A stretch of DNA of 64,000 nt from Methyloferula stellata AR4. GTDB lineage: Bacteria; Pseudomonadota; Alphaproteobacteria; Rhizobiales; Beijerinckiaceae. Position 1 is the stretch's first letter; the number at the start of each line of letters is the position of its first letter. Shown here one piece after another: positions 40,137 through 49,252 of the stretch. The stretch spans positions 3,302,001-3,366,000 of the forward strand of contig NZ_ARWA01000001.1 of NCBI RefSeq assembly GCF_000385335.1, given 5' to 3'. The notes under the pieces were generated by a model. That model was not told where the DNA came from. It ran no database searches and was given only the letters and a program-made list of their open reading frames with translations. The position numbers and the translations under genes are program-made.

Positions 40137-41009
40137 ATGACCGCCGGAAATAGCTTAAACTTAGCTGTTAGCTCGCGGCTTTCGCGGTGGGCGCGCCTCG
40201 TGCGATCAACTTTCCGTGAAGTGATTCGGCTGAATTTGGGGCCAGGCGCCCCTGAGAGCAATGGGCGGCGGCGCGCTCTGACCGCAGCTCTCGTTCTTCT
40301 CGCGCCAGCCGCTCCGGCATCGGCAATCGTCGGGGTCAGCGAGCCCGCGCCCGAGCTTTCGCCCTATGTCGTGATGGTGCTGAGCCGCAGCGGCAAGACC
40401 GCCGGCTTTTGCAGCGCGAGCGTGCTGGCGCAAGACATCGTGCTGACCGCCGCTCATTGCCTCGCGGAGCCGTCAAATACCCGCGTGCATTTTCGCGACG
40501 CACAAGGCCAGCCCGTGCTCGTCGATGTCGCGGCGATCGTGAAACATCCAGGCTACCGCGCCGATGCGGTGCAGGCGCGCCAGGTCTCGATCGACATGGC
40601 CATGATCCGTCTCGCCGAGCCCCTGCCCGCGCGCTTCAAACCCATGGGTCTCGCAGAGTTGGGCGCCATCAAAGCAGGCCAGGATTTTCGCATAGCCGGG
40701 TTCGGAGTCACGCGGGAAGGTGCCGGCGCGAGTTCCGGCGCGCTGCGGGTCGGGCGTATTTCCGCACGCTTGCCGCTCTCGTCGATCCTGCTCTGGACGC
40801 ATGATCTCGAAGGCCGGGGCACCGGCGCTTGCACAGGGGATTCCGGCGGTCCCATTCTGGCTTTGGATCAACCGATCGTCGTTGCCGTCGCCGATTGGGC
40901 CGAAGGCAAGGGCGCGCAAAAATGCGGCGCCCTCACGCAAGGTGCTCTCATCGCACCGCAAAGGGCCTGGATCGAGAGCGTATTGGCAGGCTGGACGCAC
41001 GCGCGATGA
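40137..41009 (+). CDS. Exported trypsin-like serine protease
   Basis: Secreted S1-family serine protease. A hydrophobic signal (RRRALTAALVLLAPAAPASA) precedes the mature start IVGVSEPAPELS. The catalytic triad is complete: LTAAHCLA (His), DMAMIRLAEP (Asp) and GACTGDSGGPIL (Ser). The cysteine in GFCSASV pairs with that of AAHC. The mature domain is about 230 residues. The start is uncertain: ATG 40137 gives a long pre-sequence, and the open frame extends to 39942. No partner gene is linked, and the following intergenic region carries a CRP/FNR-type site. Confidence 0.85.
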   Translation: MTAGNSLNLAVSSRLSRWARLVRSTFREVIRLNLGPGAPESNGRRRALTAALVLLAPAAPASAIVGVSEPAPELSPYVVMVLSRSGKTAGFCSASVLAQDIVLTAAHCLAEPSNTRVHFRDAQGQPVLVDVAAIVKHPGYRADAVQARQVSIDMAMIRLAEPLPARFKPMGLAELGAIKAGQDFRIAGFGVTREGAGASSGALRVGRISARLPLSSILLWTHDLEGRGTGACTGDSGGPILALDQPIVVAVADWAEGKGAQKCGALTQGALIAPQRAWIESVLAGWTHAR

Positions 41010-41071
41010 AGGCCCCCGCGTCCTGCTCAGTCCGGCGATAGTCTAACGAAGAATGAATGCCGCCGAGGCTT

Positions 41072-41087
41072 TGTGATCGCCATCACA
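41072..41087. promoter_or_regulatory. CRP/FNR-type palindromic operator
   Basis: TGTGA-TCGCCA-TCACA is a perfect 5-bp half-site palindrome with a 6-nt spacer, 70 nt upstream of the Cys-rich protein start. It matches the CRP-type consensus. A second short inverted repeat, GTGTG-GT-CACAC, lies near 41112-41123. Confidence 0.6.
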
Positions 41088-41156
41088 GATGCCTGCCCGA
41101 CACCGTGAGACAGTGTGGTCACACCGGGGATCAAGCCCCACTCACAGGAGGTCGTC

Positions 41157-41420
41157 ATGATCAACCAGCGCAACATTCTCTCGGTTTCCCAGATCACCCG
41201 CTTCGCGCTTGTTCTCGCGATCGGCATTGCCGCCGCCGCGACCGCCCGCGCCGAAGAAGCGACCTATGCGCAGCGCGTCGCCTGCACCCCCGACGCCTTC
41301 CGTCTCTGCTCGGATCAAATTCCGGATGTCGCGGCCGTCAAATCCTGCATGATCGCCAACAAGGCCAAATTGAGCGCCGCTTGCCGCGCGACTTTCCCGA
41401 AGGAAACCGCGGCCCGCTGA
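41157..41420 (+). CDS. Exported cysteine-rich repeat protein (second copy)
   Basis: An 87-aa secreted protein: signal peptide ending AAATARAEE, then VACTPDAFRLCSDQIPDV and SCMIANKAKLSAACRATFPK, with cysteines at 43, 51, 64 and 76. The C-x7-C-x12-C-x11-C spacing is the same as in the protein at 5570-5818. ATG 41157 (MINQRN) follows AGGAGG. The gene lies downstream of a perfect CRP/FNR-type palindrome. Function unknown; likely a small disulfide-bonded periplasmic protein. Confidence 0.78.
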   Translation: MINQRNILSVSQITRFALVLAIGIAAAATARAEEATYAQRVACTPDAFRLCSDQIPDVAAVKSCMIANKAKLSAACRATFPKETAAR

Positions 41421-41559
41421 GCGTGGCCATGGTATGATTGTGACGGAAGCGTGCCGTTATGTCCTAAATGGACAGGCACGCCCTCGCGAATCGCTCTGAC
41501 GCCACGGCCCAATGCGATGACGCTTGAACGGCCCAGATCGTTTCGTCTATTCTTCGTTC

Positions 41560-41778
41560 ATGGCGACTTTGACACATGACGAAATTACCCGTCTTTCCCC
41601 CGAAGAGCGTCTCGCCTTGATCGGCGATCTTTGGGATAGTTTGACAGATGATGAATTGCCGCTCTCTTCCGCACAGCGCGCCGAGATCGAGCGGCGTTTG
41701 CTGCGGTTCGATGAGGATCGACCGCAAGCAACGACTTGGGAAGATTTGAAGGCGGAACTCGCGCGCCGCCTGCCGTGA
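41560..41778 (+). CDS. Addiction module antitoxin component (TIGR02574-like)
   Basis: A 72-aa protein: MATLTHDEITRLSPEERLAL, then DLWDSLTDDELPLSSAQRAEIERRL and EDLKAELARRLP, the pattern of the short putative addiction module component that accompanies RelE/ParE toxins. Read from ATG 41560; the frame extends to 41524 but those residues do not fit. Its last codon overlaps the toxin start (GTGA). Confidence 0.85.
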   Translation: MATLTHDEITRLSPEERLALIGDLWDSLTDDELPLSSAQRAEIERRLLRFDEDRPQATTWEDLKAELARRLP

Positions 41779-42071
41779 CACAGCAGATCTTCTTCATGCC
41801 CGCGGCGCGGGCTGAATTCATCGATGCGCTCGACTGGTATGAACGGGAAGCAAAGGGGCTTGGCACACGCCTCCAAGGCGAAGTCGACGCCCAGGTGCGG
41901 CGCATCGCTGCGAACCCATTGCAGTTTCCCATCGTACTCCACGATGTGCGCCGGGCACGACTGCGGCGCTTTCCTTACAGTCTATTTTTTAGAGTTCTCG
42001 GTGATGCGGTTTACGTGATCGCCTGTTTTCATTCGAGCCGCGATCCTCACATCTGGCAAAACCGTCCCTGA
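41775..42071 (+). CDS. RelE/ParE-family toxin
   Basis: A 98-aa toxin: MTQQIFFMPAARAEFIDALD, WYEREAKGLGTRLQGEVDAQ, NPLQFPIVLHDVRRARLRRFPYSLFFRV (in pieces) and YVIACFHSSRDPHIW, the ParE-type fold. The GTG 41775 start overlaps the antitoxin stop. ParE toxins inhibit DNA gyrase, RelE toxins cleave ribosome-bound mRNA; the type cannot be told from sequence alone. Confidence 0.88.
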   Translation: MTQQIFFMPAARAEFIDALDWYEREAKGLGTRLQGEVDAQVRRIAANPLQFPIVLHDVRRARLRRFPYSLFFRVLGDAVYVIACFHSSRDPHIWQNRP

Positions 42072-42099
42072 GGATTACCAAAGCGGAAAGCTTGACTGG

Positions 42100-42666
42100 T
42101 TATCTGCGGCGGACCTTCCCCTTCGCCGCCTTCGGCACTTTCGTCGGCCAGCTCACGATGTAATTCGGATAATCGTCGAGTTTGACCTCCGTCTCCAGGG
42201 CCGCCACGCGGCCGCGCACGGAAACGCCTGCCTCATGCACGGTCTCCGCCGAGCCCGACACCAGCGGATGCCACCAGGCGAGCCCCTTGCCCTCGGCGAT
42301 CAGCCGATAGGCGCAGGTCGGCGGCAGCCATGGCAGTGTGCGCACGGAGTCCGGCGTGAGCTTCAGACAATCGCGCACCCGCTGGCGCCTGCGGCGATAA
42401 TCCGAGCAGCGGCAGGTCTTGCCGTCGAGGAGCTTGCAGCCAAGATCAGTAAAATGAATCTCGCCCGTATCTTCATCTTCGAGCTTGACGAGGCAGCAGC
42501 GGCCGCAGCCGTCGCAAAGGCTTTCCCACTCGGCCTGGCTGAAGTCTTCGAGGCTTTTTCCCTTCCAGAAAGGCGGCAGGACAGGCTCGGACGCGGTGCT
42601 GCCCGCTTTCGGCCTTGCCGCGGCCTTTTGGCGGGTCGTATCATTTTGGGACGGGGGGGACCGCAT
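42100..42666 (-). CDS. YcgN-family cysteine cluster protein
   Basis: A 188-aa UPF0260/YcgN-like protein. It has the metal-binding cysteine pattern [20 protein letters not shown], then [19 protein letters not shown], and [25 protein letters not shown]. The long Ala/Lys-rich N-terminus precedes [20 protein letters not shown], where the conserved domain starts. Biochemical function is not established; an iron-sulfur or zinc site is likely. It is convergent with the toxin gene and divergent from PBP1A. Confidence 0.88.
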   Translation of the reverse strand: MRSPPSQNDTTRQKAAARPKAGSTASEPVLPPFWKGKSLEDFSQAEWESLCDGCGRCCLVKLEDEDTGEIHFTDLGCKLLDGKTCRCSDYRRRRQRVRDCLKLTPDSVRTLPWLPPTCAYRLIAEGKGLAWWHPLVSGSAETVHEAGVSVRGRVAALETEVKLDDYPNYIVSWPTKVPKAAKGKVRRR

Positions 42667-42829
42667 GGCGCTCGCGATTCTTTACTGTGTCGGGAGACGA
42701 ATGGAGAGAAGTGACTTGTTTCCATGCTTTAGCCATCGTCAAGAGGCTTACTAAAGCGTTAAAAAAGCCTGCTATTTCATCCAGAGCTGCTGGAGCTTAC
42801 CCCTGTTCGAAGCGTTTCGTAGATCGGCT

Positions 42830-45064
42830 GTGAAAAAAATCGGGCGGGCCCTGCTCGCTTTCGATGCCTTCGTCGATTCCTCGGTCTATGAGGCCGGCCA
42901 AAAGTCGCGCGCGAATTACGCCGCCTTCTCGGCCTTCATGGACGGCTTTCACACCTCGGGCTGGAACAAGGTCTTCGTCGAACTTGGCTGCGAGTTTTTC
43001 ACGATCAGCATCGCCGGCGGTCTCTTTGCGCTGTTCATGGCGCAGCCGGCCTTCCAGGAAACAACCGACGACTGGCTGAAAAAGCAGGATCTCGCCGTGA
43101 CCTTTCTCGACCGCTACGGCCAGGAGGTCGGGCGGCGCGGCATCAAACATGACGATTCCGTCTCCTTCGATCAATTGCCGCAATATTTGATCCAGGCCGC
43201 GCTCGCCACCGAGGACCGGCGCTTCTTCGAACATTTCGGCGTCGATATCATCGGCACGTTGCGCGCGCTGAGCGTCAATGCGAGCGCCAACAATGTCCGG
43301 CAGGGCGGCTCGTCGATCACGCAGCAATTGGCGAAGAACCTGTTCCTGTCCAATGAACGCACGATCGAACGCAAGATCAAGGAAGCCTATCTCGCTGTCT
43401 GGCTCGAATTCCACCTAACCAAACGCCAGATTTTGAGCCTCTATCTCGATCGCGTCTACATGGGTGGCGGCACGTTCGGCGTTCAGGCCGCCTCGCAATT
43501 TTATTTCGGCAAATCCGTCCGCGATCTGACCTTGGCGGAAGCGGCCATGCTCGCCGGTCTCTTCAAGGCGCCGACGAAATATGCGCCGCATGTCAATCTG
43601 CCCGCTGCCCGTGCGCGCGCCAACGACGTCTTGAACGGCATGGTCGAGGCCGGCTATCTAACCGAGGGGCAGATCTACGCGGCGCAACGCAATCCCGCGA
43701 CGCCTGTCGACCGCGCCCGCGAGTCGAGCCCGGACTGGTATCTCGATTGGGCTTATGAGGAAATCAAGCGGCTCGCCGAGGAAAAGAAACTCGGCGACGA
43801 CCGCGTGCTCACGGTCCGAACGGCGCTCGATTCCGGCCTGCAGAAAAAAGCCGAGGATGTCATCGAAGAGCAATTGCGCGAAAACGCGCCGGCCTATCAT
43901 GCCAAGCAAAGCGCCGCCGTCATTATGGAGCCGACCGGCGCTGTGCGCGCCATCGTCGGCGGTAGAGATTATGGCGCGAGCCAATTCAACCGCGCGACCG
44001 AAGCGCTGCGGCAGCCGGGCTCGTCCTTCAAGCCATTCGTCTATCTGACCGCGCTGATGACCGGAAAATTCAAACCCTCGACGATCGTGGTCGACGGGCC
44101 CGTTTGCATCGGCAATTGGTGCCCGCATAATTATGGCGGCACCTACATGGGTTCGGTGCCGCTCATCACCGCTCTGACCCATTCGCTCAACACTGTCGCG
44201 GTCAAACTCTCGATCGCTATCGGCGAAGCGGATTCGAAACCCGGCCACAACAATGTTTGGGATGCGGCGAAGCGCGGCCGCGCCAAGATCATCCAGACTG
44301 CGCGGCTGATGGGCATTTCGACGCCCTTGCCCGACACGGTGTCACTGCCGATCGGCGCCGACGAGGTCATCCCGATCGAGATGGCCTCGGCCTATGCCAC
44401 TTTCGCCAACGGCGGCAAGCGTGCCCCGGCCTATGCCGCCGTCGAGATCATGAACAGCCACGGTGAAGTGATCTACAAGCACGACCGCGACGCGCCGCCG
44501 TTGAAGCAAATCATCCCGCTGCCCTACATCCTCGACATGGTCACGATGATGAAAAACGTCGTCGAGGCCGGCACCGGACGGCGCGCTCATCTCGACAATA
44601 TCGAGGCGGCGGGCAAGACCGGGACGACGAACGGCTACAAGGACGCCTGGTTCAACGGTTATACGGGCAATTATGTCGGCACCGTCTGGTACGGCAACGA
44701 CAACGATACCTCGATGAACAATATGACGGGCGGCAGTCTGCCCGCCGGGACGTGGCACGAGATCATGGCCTATGCCCATCAAGGGATCGAATTGAAGCCC
44801 CTGCCCGGTTCGACCATCCCGCCTGGGCAGCAAGCCCCAGCGGTGGCGGCGAAAGGCGTTGCGGAACTGGGCGTTGGCGGCCAACGGCCGGCCAGTCTTT
44901 CGCGGCGCTCGGTCGAGACGCTCGGCGCGATCGAGACGGCCATCAAGAACATCGACGGAAGGCGCACCGAAACCCCGGCCGATCCGGTCAGCTATGCCGG
45001 TGCCGCCGCGCCGCCGCCTGCCACCGGCTTTCATGTTTTGAAAGCACCGGCGCAGCTTCATTAG
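42830..45064 (+). CDS. Class A penicillin-binding protein 1A-like
   Basis: Bifunctional peptidoglycan glycosyltransferase/transpeptidase. A transmembrane helix (FFTISIAGGLFALFMA) precedes the GT51 domain (ATEDRRFFEHFGVDIIG, GGSSITQQLAKNLFLS, KIKEAYLAVWLE, IYLDRVYMGGGTFG-like). The transpeptidase domain has SSFKPFVYL (SxxK), SLNT and KTGTTNGYKDAWF. At 744 aa it is typical. The start is GTG 42830. The end is Pro/Ala-rich. It sits between a YcgN-like gene and a long intergenic region with a strong terminator. Confidence 0.94.
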   Translation: MKKIGRALLAFDAFVDSSVYEAGQKSRANYAAFSAFMDGFHTSGWNKVFVELGCEFFTISIAGGLFALFMAQPAFQETTDDWLKKQDLAVTFLDRYGQEVGRRGIKHDDSVSFDQLPQYLIQAALATEDRRFFEHFGVDIIGTLRALSVNASANNVRQGGSSITQQLAKNLFLSNERTIERKIKEAYLAVWLEFHLTKRQILSLYLDRVYMGGGTFGVQAASQFYFGKSVRDLTLAEAAMLAGLFKAPTKYAPHVNLPAARARANDVLNGMVEAGYLTEGQIYAAQRNPATPVDRARESSPDWYLDWAYEEIKRLAEEKKLGDDRVLTVRTALDSGLQKKAEDVIEEQLRENAPAYHAKQSAAVIMEPTGAVRAIVGGRDYGASQFNRATEALRQPGSSFKPFVYLTALMTGKFKPSTIVVDGPVCIGNWCPHNYGGTYMGSVPLITALTHSLNTVAVKLSIAIGEADSKPGHNNVWDAAKRGRAKIIQTARLMGISTPLPDTVSLPIGADEVIPIEMASAYATFANGGKRAPAYAAVEIMNSHGEVIYKHDRDAPPLKQIIPLPYILDMVTMMKNVVEAGTGRRAHLDNIEAAGKTGTTNGYKDAWFNGYTGNYVGTVWYGNDNDTSMNNMTGGSLPAGTWHEIMAYAHQGIELKPLPGSTIPPGQQAPAVAAKGVAELGVGGQRPASLSRRSVETLGAIETAIKNIDGRRTETPADPVSYAGAAAPPPATGFHVLKAPAQLH

Positions 45065-45576
45065 CGCCCGCAATCGATTGTTTTTTGCTATTGCCCGATC
45101 GCGTTGGCGGATGGAATTCTCCATTTGAATGTTTCAAAACTGTCATAAACTTCAATAACTTCGGTTACCGCTGCGTCAAAGTTGCTCCTATCGCGGTACC
45201 TTCAACTCCTATATACAAGTTAATACCGAGGTTTACCCTTCTCGGTTGGCATAACTTTCAACCCCCGGTCGCTCTGCGCCGGGGGTTTTTTCTTGCGGTG
45301 TTGGAGCCCCGCCGGCAATTGGATCGCAGCACGAAACGGGCGCGCGACGCCGAAGTTTGCCGGGCATGGCCTAAAGCTGACGATATCTTGAATGAGCTTT
45401 CGCCCGTTTTCGGGTAGAGAATGAGAATCGAATTCCGTTTCCTGACGGGATCGCCGGGCATTTCGTCGGTTTCAAGAAAGTTCTATGATCTTCCCGATCA
45501 TCCGATGCTTGACCGAAAATAGAACGGCAGCACCAATTCTATTGAACGCGCGCCGATCTAAAAGACGAGGCACCTC
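45065..45576. other. 512-nt intergenic region with structured segment
   Basis: Between PBP1A and the ScsC-like gene. From about 45128 to 45291 several inverted repeats (GGTTACCGC / GCGGTACC; ACCGAG / CTCGGT) precede a strong terminator, giving the look of a possible small RNA or a structured 3' UTR. From 45292 to 45576 I see no feature beyond the leader of the next gene. Confidence 0.4.
45262..45291 (+). terminator. Strong Rho-independent terminator
   Basis: CCCCCGG and CCGGGGG pair around a 10-nt loop, then six T residues. It is about 200 nt after the PBP1A stop, which leaves room for a small transcript of its own. Confidence 0.88.
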
Positions 45577-46356
45577 ATGTTTTTCAAAATCCCGGCATTG
45601 AACATCCTGCGTGCCGCCGCTTTGACGCTTTGCCTTCTGCCGGGCACGGCCTTCGCAACCGAGAGTTTCTCAGACCCGCAAAAGGTCGAAATCCAATCGA
45701 TCATCAAAAACTATCTTCTGGAAAATCCGGAGGTGCTGCGCGATGCGATCACGGAATTGGAACGCCGCGAAGAGGTTGCGCAAAGCCTGAAACGCGAAAA
45801 GGCCCTCTCCGATCAGGAAAGCCCGCTCTATACGTCGCAAAACCAGGCGGTGATCGGCAACCCGAACGGCAAGGTCACGCTGATCGAGTTCTTCGATTAC
45901 AATTGCGGCTATTGCAAACATGCCATGGAGGATCTGGCGCGGCTCATGAAGGACAACCCCGACCTTCGCGTGGTGCTGAAGGATCTGCCGATCCTCTCGC
46001 CCGGCTCGATCGAGGCCGCGGCGATCGCGGCCGCCGCGCGCAATCAATTCAAGGGCGACAAATTCTGGGAATTTCATCAAAAACTCCTGGGTTCGCGCGG
46101 CCCGGTCGGCAAGGCACAGGCGCTCGCCGTCGCCAAGGACCTCGGCGCCGACATGGACAAGCTGAACAAGGATTCCATCGCGCCGAGCGTAAAAGAGGGA
46201 ATCGACGAAAACGATCAGCTCGCCAAAGGGCTCATGATGAACGGGACGCCGTCCTATGTGATCGGCGGCGAAGTGATCGTCGGCGCCGTCGGCTACGATC
46301 AATTGAAGGCGAAACTCGACAATGTCCGCAAATGCGGCAAGGCCGCCTGCTCGTAA
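45577..46356 (+). CDS. DsbA/ScsC-like periplasmic thiol oxidoreductase
   Basis: A 259-aa periplasmic protein with a Sec signal (ILRAAALTLCLLPGTAFA). Residues ~30-80 resemble the trimerisation/copper-resistance N-domain of ScsC (SDPQKVEIQSIIKNYLLENP). The thioredoxin fold follows with the active site CGYC (Cys 110, 113; YNCGYCKHA), FKGDKFWEFHQKLL and the cis-Pro region GTPSYVIGG. ScsC-type proteins help keep disulfides correct under copper stress. It lies upstream of aroQ after a hairpin. Confidence 0.88.
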   Translation: MFFKIPALNILRAAALTLCLLPGTAFATESFSDPQKVEIQSIIKNYLLENPEVLRDAITELERREEVAQSLKREKALSDQESPLYTSQNQAVIGNPNGKVTLIEFFDYNCGYCKHAMEDLARLMKDNPDLRVVLKDLPILSPGSIEAAAIAAAARNQFKGDKFWEFHQKLLGSRGPVGKAQALAVAKDLGADMDKLNKDSIAPSVKEGIDENDQLAKGLMMNGTPSYVIGGEVIVGAVGYDQLKAKLDNVRKCGKAACS

Positions 46357-46534
46357 AGCCGATCGCGACCGAAGGCCATAGATCGCGCTTTAGGCTGCGG
46401 CGCGTCCTGCCCTTGGCTTTACCGCACTGCGGCATTTGTTAAAAAACGGCGCCGTGCCGATTAGAAACCTGGAAAAGGCCGCGTTTTGCCACGGCCGAGG
46501 CTTTTCTCATCCAAAGAACCCGGCTAGAGCATGG

Positions 46535-46555
46535 GCCGCCCTTTCGAAGGGCGGC
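46535..46555. terminator. Hairpin between ScsC-like gene and aroQ
   Basis: A perfect 9-bp stem GCCGCCCTT-TCG-AAGGGCGGC. There is no T-run, only TTCCC, so it may be a weak terminator or a leader hairpin of aroQ. Confidence 0.45.
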
Positions 46556-46623
46556 TTCCCGCCTCCTTCGGACAGCCTCCAGCGCTCGTTTCCAGTAAAA
46601 TCCACCGACGCGGCTCAAAACGA

Positions 46624-47073
46624 ATGACCAAAACGATCCACGTCCTCAATGGACCCAATCTCAACCTCCTTGGCTCGCGCGAACCGGAGACCTATGGGAC
46701 CCAGACGCTTGCCGATATCGAGGCGAAATTGGCCGCGATCTGCAAGACGCATGGCGTCGCTCTCCAGTTCCGCCAATCGAACCACGAAGGCGAGCTCGTC
46801 ACCTGGATTCAGGAAGCAGGCAAGGCCGGAGACCCTATCATCATCAATGCCGGTGCCTATTCGCATACGTCGATCGCCTTGATCGATGCTATCAAGGGCA
46901 CCAATGCCAAAGTGATCGAAGTGCATCTTTCCAACATTCACGCCCGTGAATCCTATCGTCACCATTCTTTTATATCCGGCGCGGCACGCGGCATCATCAT
47001 GGGTCTTGGGGCGCTCGGCTACGAGCTCGCCCTCACGGCGATCTTCGCCGATATGGCCAAAAGCGAGAGTTGA
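46624..47073 (+). CDS. aroQ: Type II 3-dehydroquinate dehydratase
   Basis: Shikimate pathway enzyme dehydrating 3-dehydroquinate to 3-dehydroshikimate. VLNGPNLNLLGSREPETYG holds the active-site Tyr in a conserved loop. INAGAYSHTSIALIDA and EVHLSNIHARESYRHHS complete the pattern; NAGA replaces the more common NPGA. 149 aa from ATG 46624, the normal length; a longer frame starts at 46531 but lies in the hairpin. It is 3 nt upstream of accB. Confidence 0.95.
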   Translation: MTKTIHVLNGPNLNLLGSREPETYGTQTLADIEAKLAAICKTHGVALQFRQSNHEGELVTWIQEAGKAGDPIIINAGAYSHTSIALIDAIKGTNAKVIEVHLSNIHARESYRHHSFISGAARGIIMGLGALGYELALTAIFADMAKSES

Positions 47074-47076
47074 GAC

Positions 47077-47550
47077 ATGAAGGAGCGGCCGGATACGGAT
47101 AAAGGACAGGCGCCGGGCGCCGTCGACACGCGCCTCGTCGAAAAGCTGGGCGAGATCGCAACGCGCCTGAACCTCAGCGAGATCGAAATCCAGAATGGCG
47201 ATTTCGCCATACGCGTGGCGCGCAATTTCGGACCACCTGTCGCGGTCCAGCCAGCCGTCCAGCAGCCTGCCGCAGCCGCAGCCGAACCTGCAGCGTCGGC
47301 GCCCAAGCCGGAAAGTGCCGGCACGGTCAAGTCGCCCATGGTCGGAACGGCCTATCGCCGCGCTTCGCCGCAGGCGGCGCCTTTCGTCGAGCTTGGCACC
47401 AATGTGAAGGCTGGCGACAAGATTCTGCTGGTCGAGGCGATGAAGACATTCAATGAAATCATCGCGCCCTGCGCCGGAACCGTGATCAGCATTCTGGTCG
47501 AGGACGGCCAGCCGGTCGAATATGGTCAGCCGCTGATGGTCATTGAGTGA
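47077..47550 (+). CDS. accB: Biotin carboxyl carrier protein of acetyl-CoA carboxylase
   Basis: Carries biotin between biotin carboxylase and carboxyltransferase in fatty acid synthesis. N-terminal LVEKLGEIATRLNLSEIEIQ, an Ala/Pro linker (~55-80), and the biotinyl domain with VKSPMVGTAYRRASP and the lysine in VEAMKTFNEI (Lys 123). 157 aa. It forms an operon with aroQ (3 nt) and with accC, though a repeat is inserted between the latter. Confidence 0.96.
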   Translation: MKERPDTDKGQAPGAVDTRLVEKLGEIATRLNLSEIEIQNGDFAIRVARNFGPPVAVQPAVQQPAAAAAEPAASAPKPESAGTVKSPMVGTAYRRASPQAAPFVELGTNVKAGDKILLVEAMKTFNEIIAPCAGTVISILVEDGQPVEYGQPLMVIE

Positions 47551-47576
47551 AGGTCAGGCGCAAGCGGCGGGGTGTT

Positions 47577-47694
47577 CCTTCTCCCCTTGCGGGAGAAGGT
47601 GGCTTGCGAAGCAAGCCGGATGAGGGGTTATGTTTTCTTATCACCCCTCACCCGGTCGGCTCCGCCGACCACCCTCTCCCCCAAGGGGAGAGGG
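47577..47694. repeat. Multi-hairpin extragenic repeat between accB and accC
   Basis: A series of perfect inverted repeats: CCTTCTCCC-N5-GGGAGAAGG, GGCTTGC-GAA-GCAAGCC, TGAGGGGT...ACCCCTCA, GGTCGGC-TCC-GCCGACC, and CCCTCTCCCC-CAA-GGGGAGAGGG. This is a mosaic repeat of the type scattered in Rhizobiales. It occupies most of the 240-nt gap in an otherwise tight operon. Confidence 0.82.
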
Positions 47695-47792
47695 TTGGCG
47701 CCCCAGGCTGAAACCGACCAAAATCGCTTCACTCAACTGCCGGACGAACCCGGACCTTTCCCGCTCCGGGATAATGAAATAACCAGTAGGAC

Positions 47793-49148
47793 ATGTTCGA
47801 CAAGATCCTCATCGCAAATCGCGGCGAAATCGCCTTGCGCATCCTGCGCGCCGCCAAGGAACTCGGTATCGCGACCGTCGCCATCCATTCGACGGCCGAT
47901 GAGGAGGCGATGCATGTGAAGCTTGCCGACGAATCCGTCTGCGTCGGCCCGCCGCCCGCGCGGGATTCTTACCTCAACATTCCCTCGATCCTCGCCGCCT
48001 GCGAGATCACCGGCGCCGAAGCGGTTCATCCGGGCTATGGGTTCTTGTCCGAGAACGCCCGCTTCGCCGATATTCTGGCAGAGCACCACATCGCTTTCAT
48101 CGGTCCCAAGGCCGATCATATCCGCCTGATGGGCGATAAGATCGAAGCCAAGCGCACGGCCATGCGTCTTGGCATTCCCTGCGTGCCGGGCTCGGAAGGC
48201 GGCATTACCGACGACAAGGAAGCCCTGCGCATCGCCAAGGATATCGGCTATCCGGTGCTCGTGAAGGCGGCGGCGGGGGGCGGCGGACGCGGCATGAAAG
48301 TGGCGCATTCGGCCGATGATCTCTCCTCGGCCCTTGAGACCGCGCGCACCGAAGCGAAGGCGGCCTTTGGCGACGATACCGTCTATCTCGAAAAATATCT
48401 CGAACGGCCGCGCCATATCGAAGTCCAGGTGCTCGGCGACGGACGCGGCCATGCGATCCATCTCGGCGAGCGCGATTGCTCGCTGCAGCGGCGGCATCAG
48501 AAAGTCTGGGAAGAAGGCCCCTCGCCTGCCTTGAACGATGCGCAGCGGCCCGAAATCGGCGAGATCTGCGCCGCCGCCATGCGCGAGCTTGCCTATGCCG
48601 GCGCCGGCACGATCGAGTTTCTCTACGAAGACGGCAAATTCTACTTCATTGAAATGAACACCCGCATCCAGGTCGAGCATCCGGTGACCGAAATGATCAC
48701 CGGCTTCGATCTCGTCAACGAGCAGATCAAGATCGCGGCGGGCTCGCCGCTGTCGATCACCCAGGACCAAGTGGTACTGCAGGGCCATGCCATCGAATGC
48801 CGCATTAATGCGGAACATCCTTCGACCTTTAGGCCCTCGCCCGGCAAGATCACGCATTATCATCCGCCAGGCGGATTGGGCGTCAGGGTCGATAGCGCGG
48901 TCTATGCGGGCTATACGATTCCGCCCAATTACGACTCGCTCGTCGGCAAGCTAATCGTGCATGGGCGCAACCGGACCGAAGCCTTGATGCGCCTGCGCCG
49001 CGCGCTTGACGAATTCGTCATCGACGGGATCGAGACGACGCTGCCCTTGTTTCGCACGCTGGTCCGCAACGCCGATATTCAGAACGGCTTCTACGACATC
49101 CATTGGCTGGAGCGCTTTTTGGCGACAGGCGGGCTCGATCAGGGGTGA
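47793..49148 (+). CDS. accC: Biotin carboxylase subunit of acetyl-CoA carboxylase
   Basis: ATP-dependent enzyme that carboxylates the biotin of AccB. Motifs: [47 protein letters not shown] (Gly-rich ATP loop), [32 protein letters not shown] and the C-terminal [12 protein letters not shown]. 451 aa, normal. It follows accB after a repeat-filled gap, so they probably share regulation. Confidence 0.97.
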   Translation: MFDKILIANRGEIALRILRAAKELGIATVAIHSTADEEAMHVKLADESVCVGPPPARDSYLNIPSILAACEITGAEAVHPGYGFLSENARFADILAEHHIAFIGPKADHIRLMGDKIEAKRTAMRLGIPCVPGSEGGITDDKEALRIAKDIGYPVLVKAAAGGGGRGMKVAHSADDLSSALETARTEAKAAFGDDTVYLEKYLERPRHIEVQVLGDGRGHAIHLGERDCSLQRRHQKVWEEGPSPALNDAQRPEIGEICAAAMRELAYAGAGTIEFLYEDGKFYFIEMNTRIQVEHPVTEMITGFDLVNEQIKIAAGSPLSITQDQVVLQGHAIECRINAEHPSTFRPSPGKITHYHPPGGLGVRVDSAVYAGYTIPPNYDSLVGKLIVHGRNRTEALMRLRRALDEFVIDGIETTLPLFRTLVRNADIQNGFYDIHWLERFLATGGLDQG

Positions 49149-49252
49149 TCCGGTGGATGCTACCGGCGCAAGGCTGACCGCCGCGCAAACGATCGTCTCA
49201 CCCCACCGCTGGGACTGGATCTGCGCGGCATTATCATGCGGCGTTCACATTG

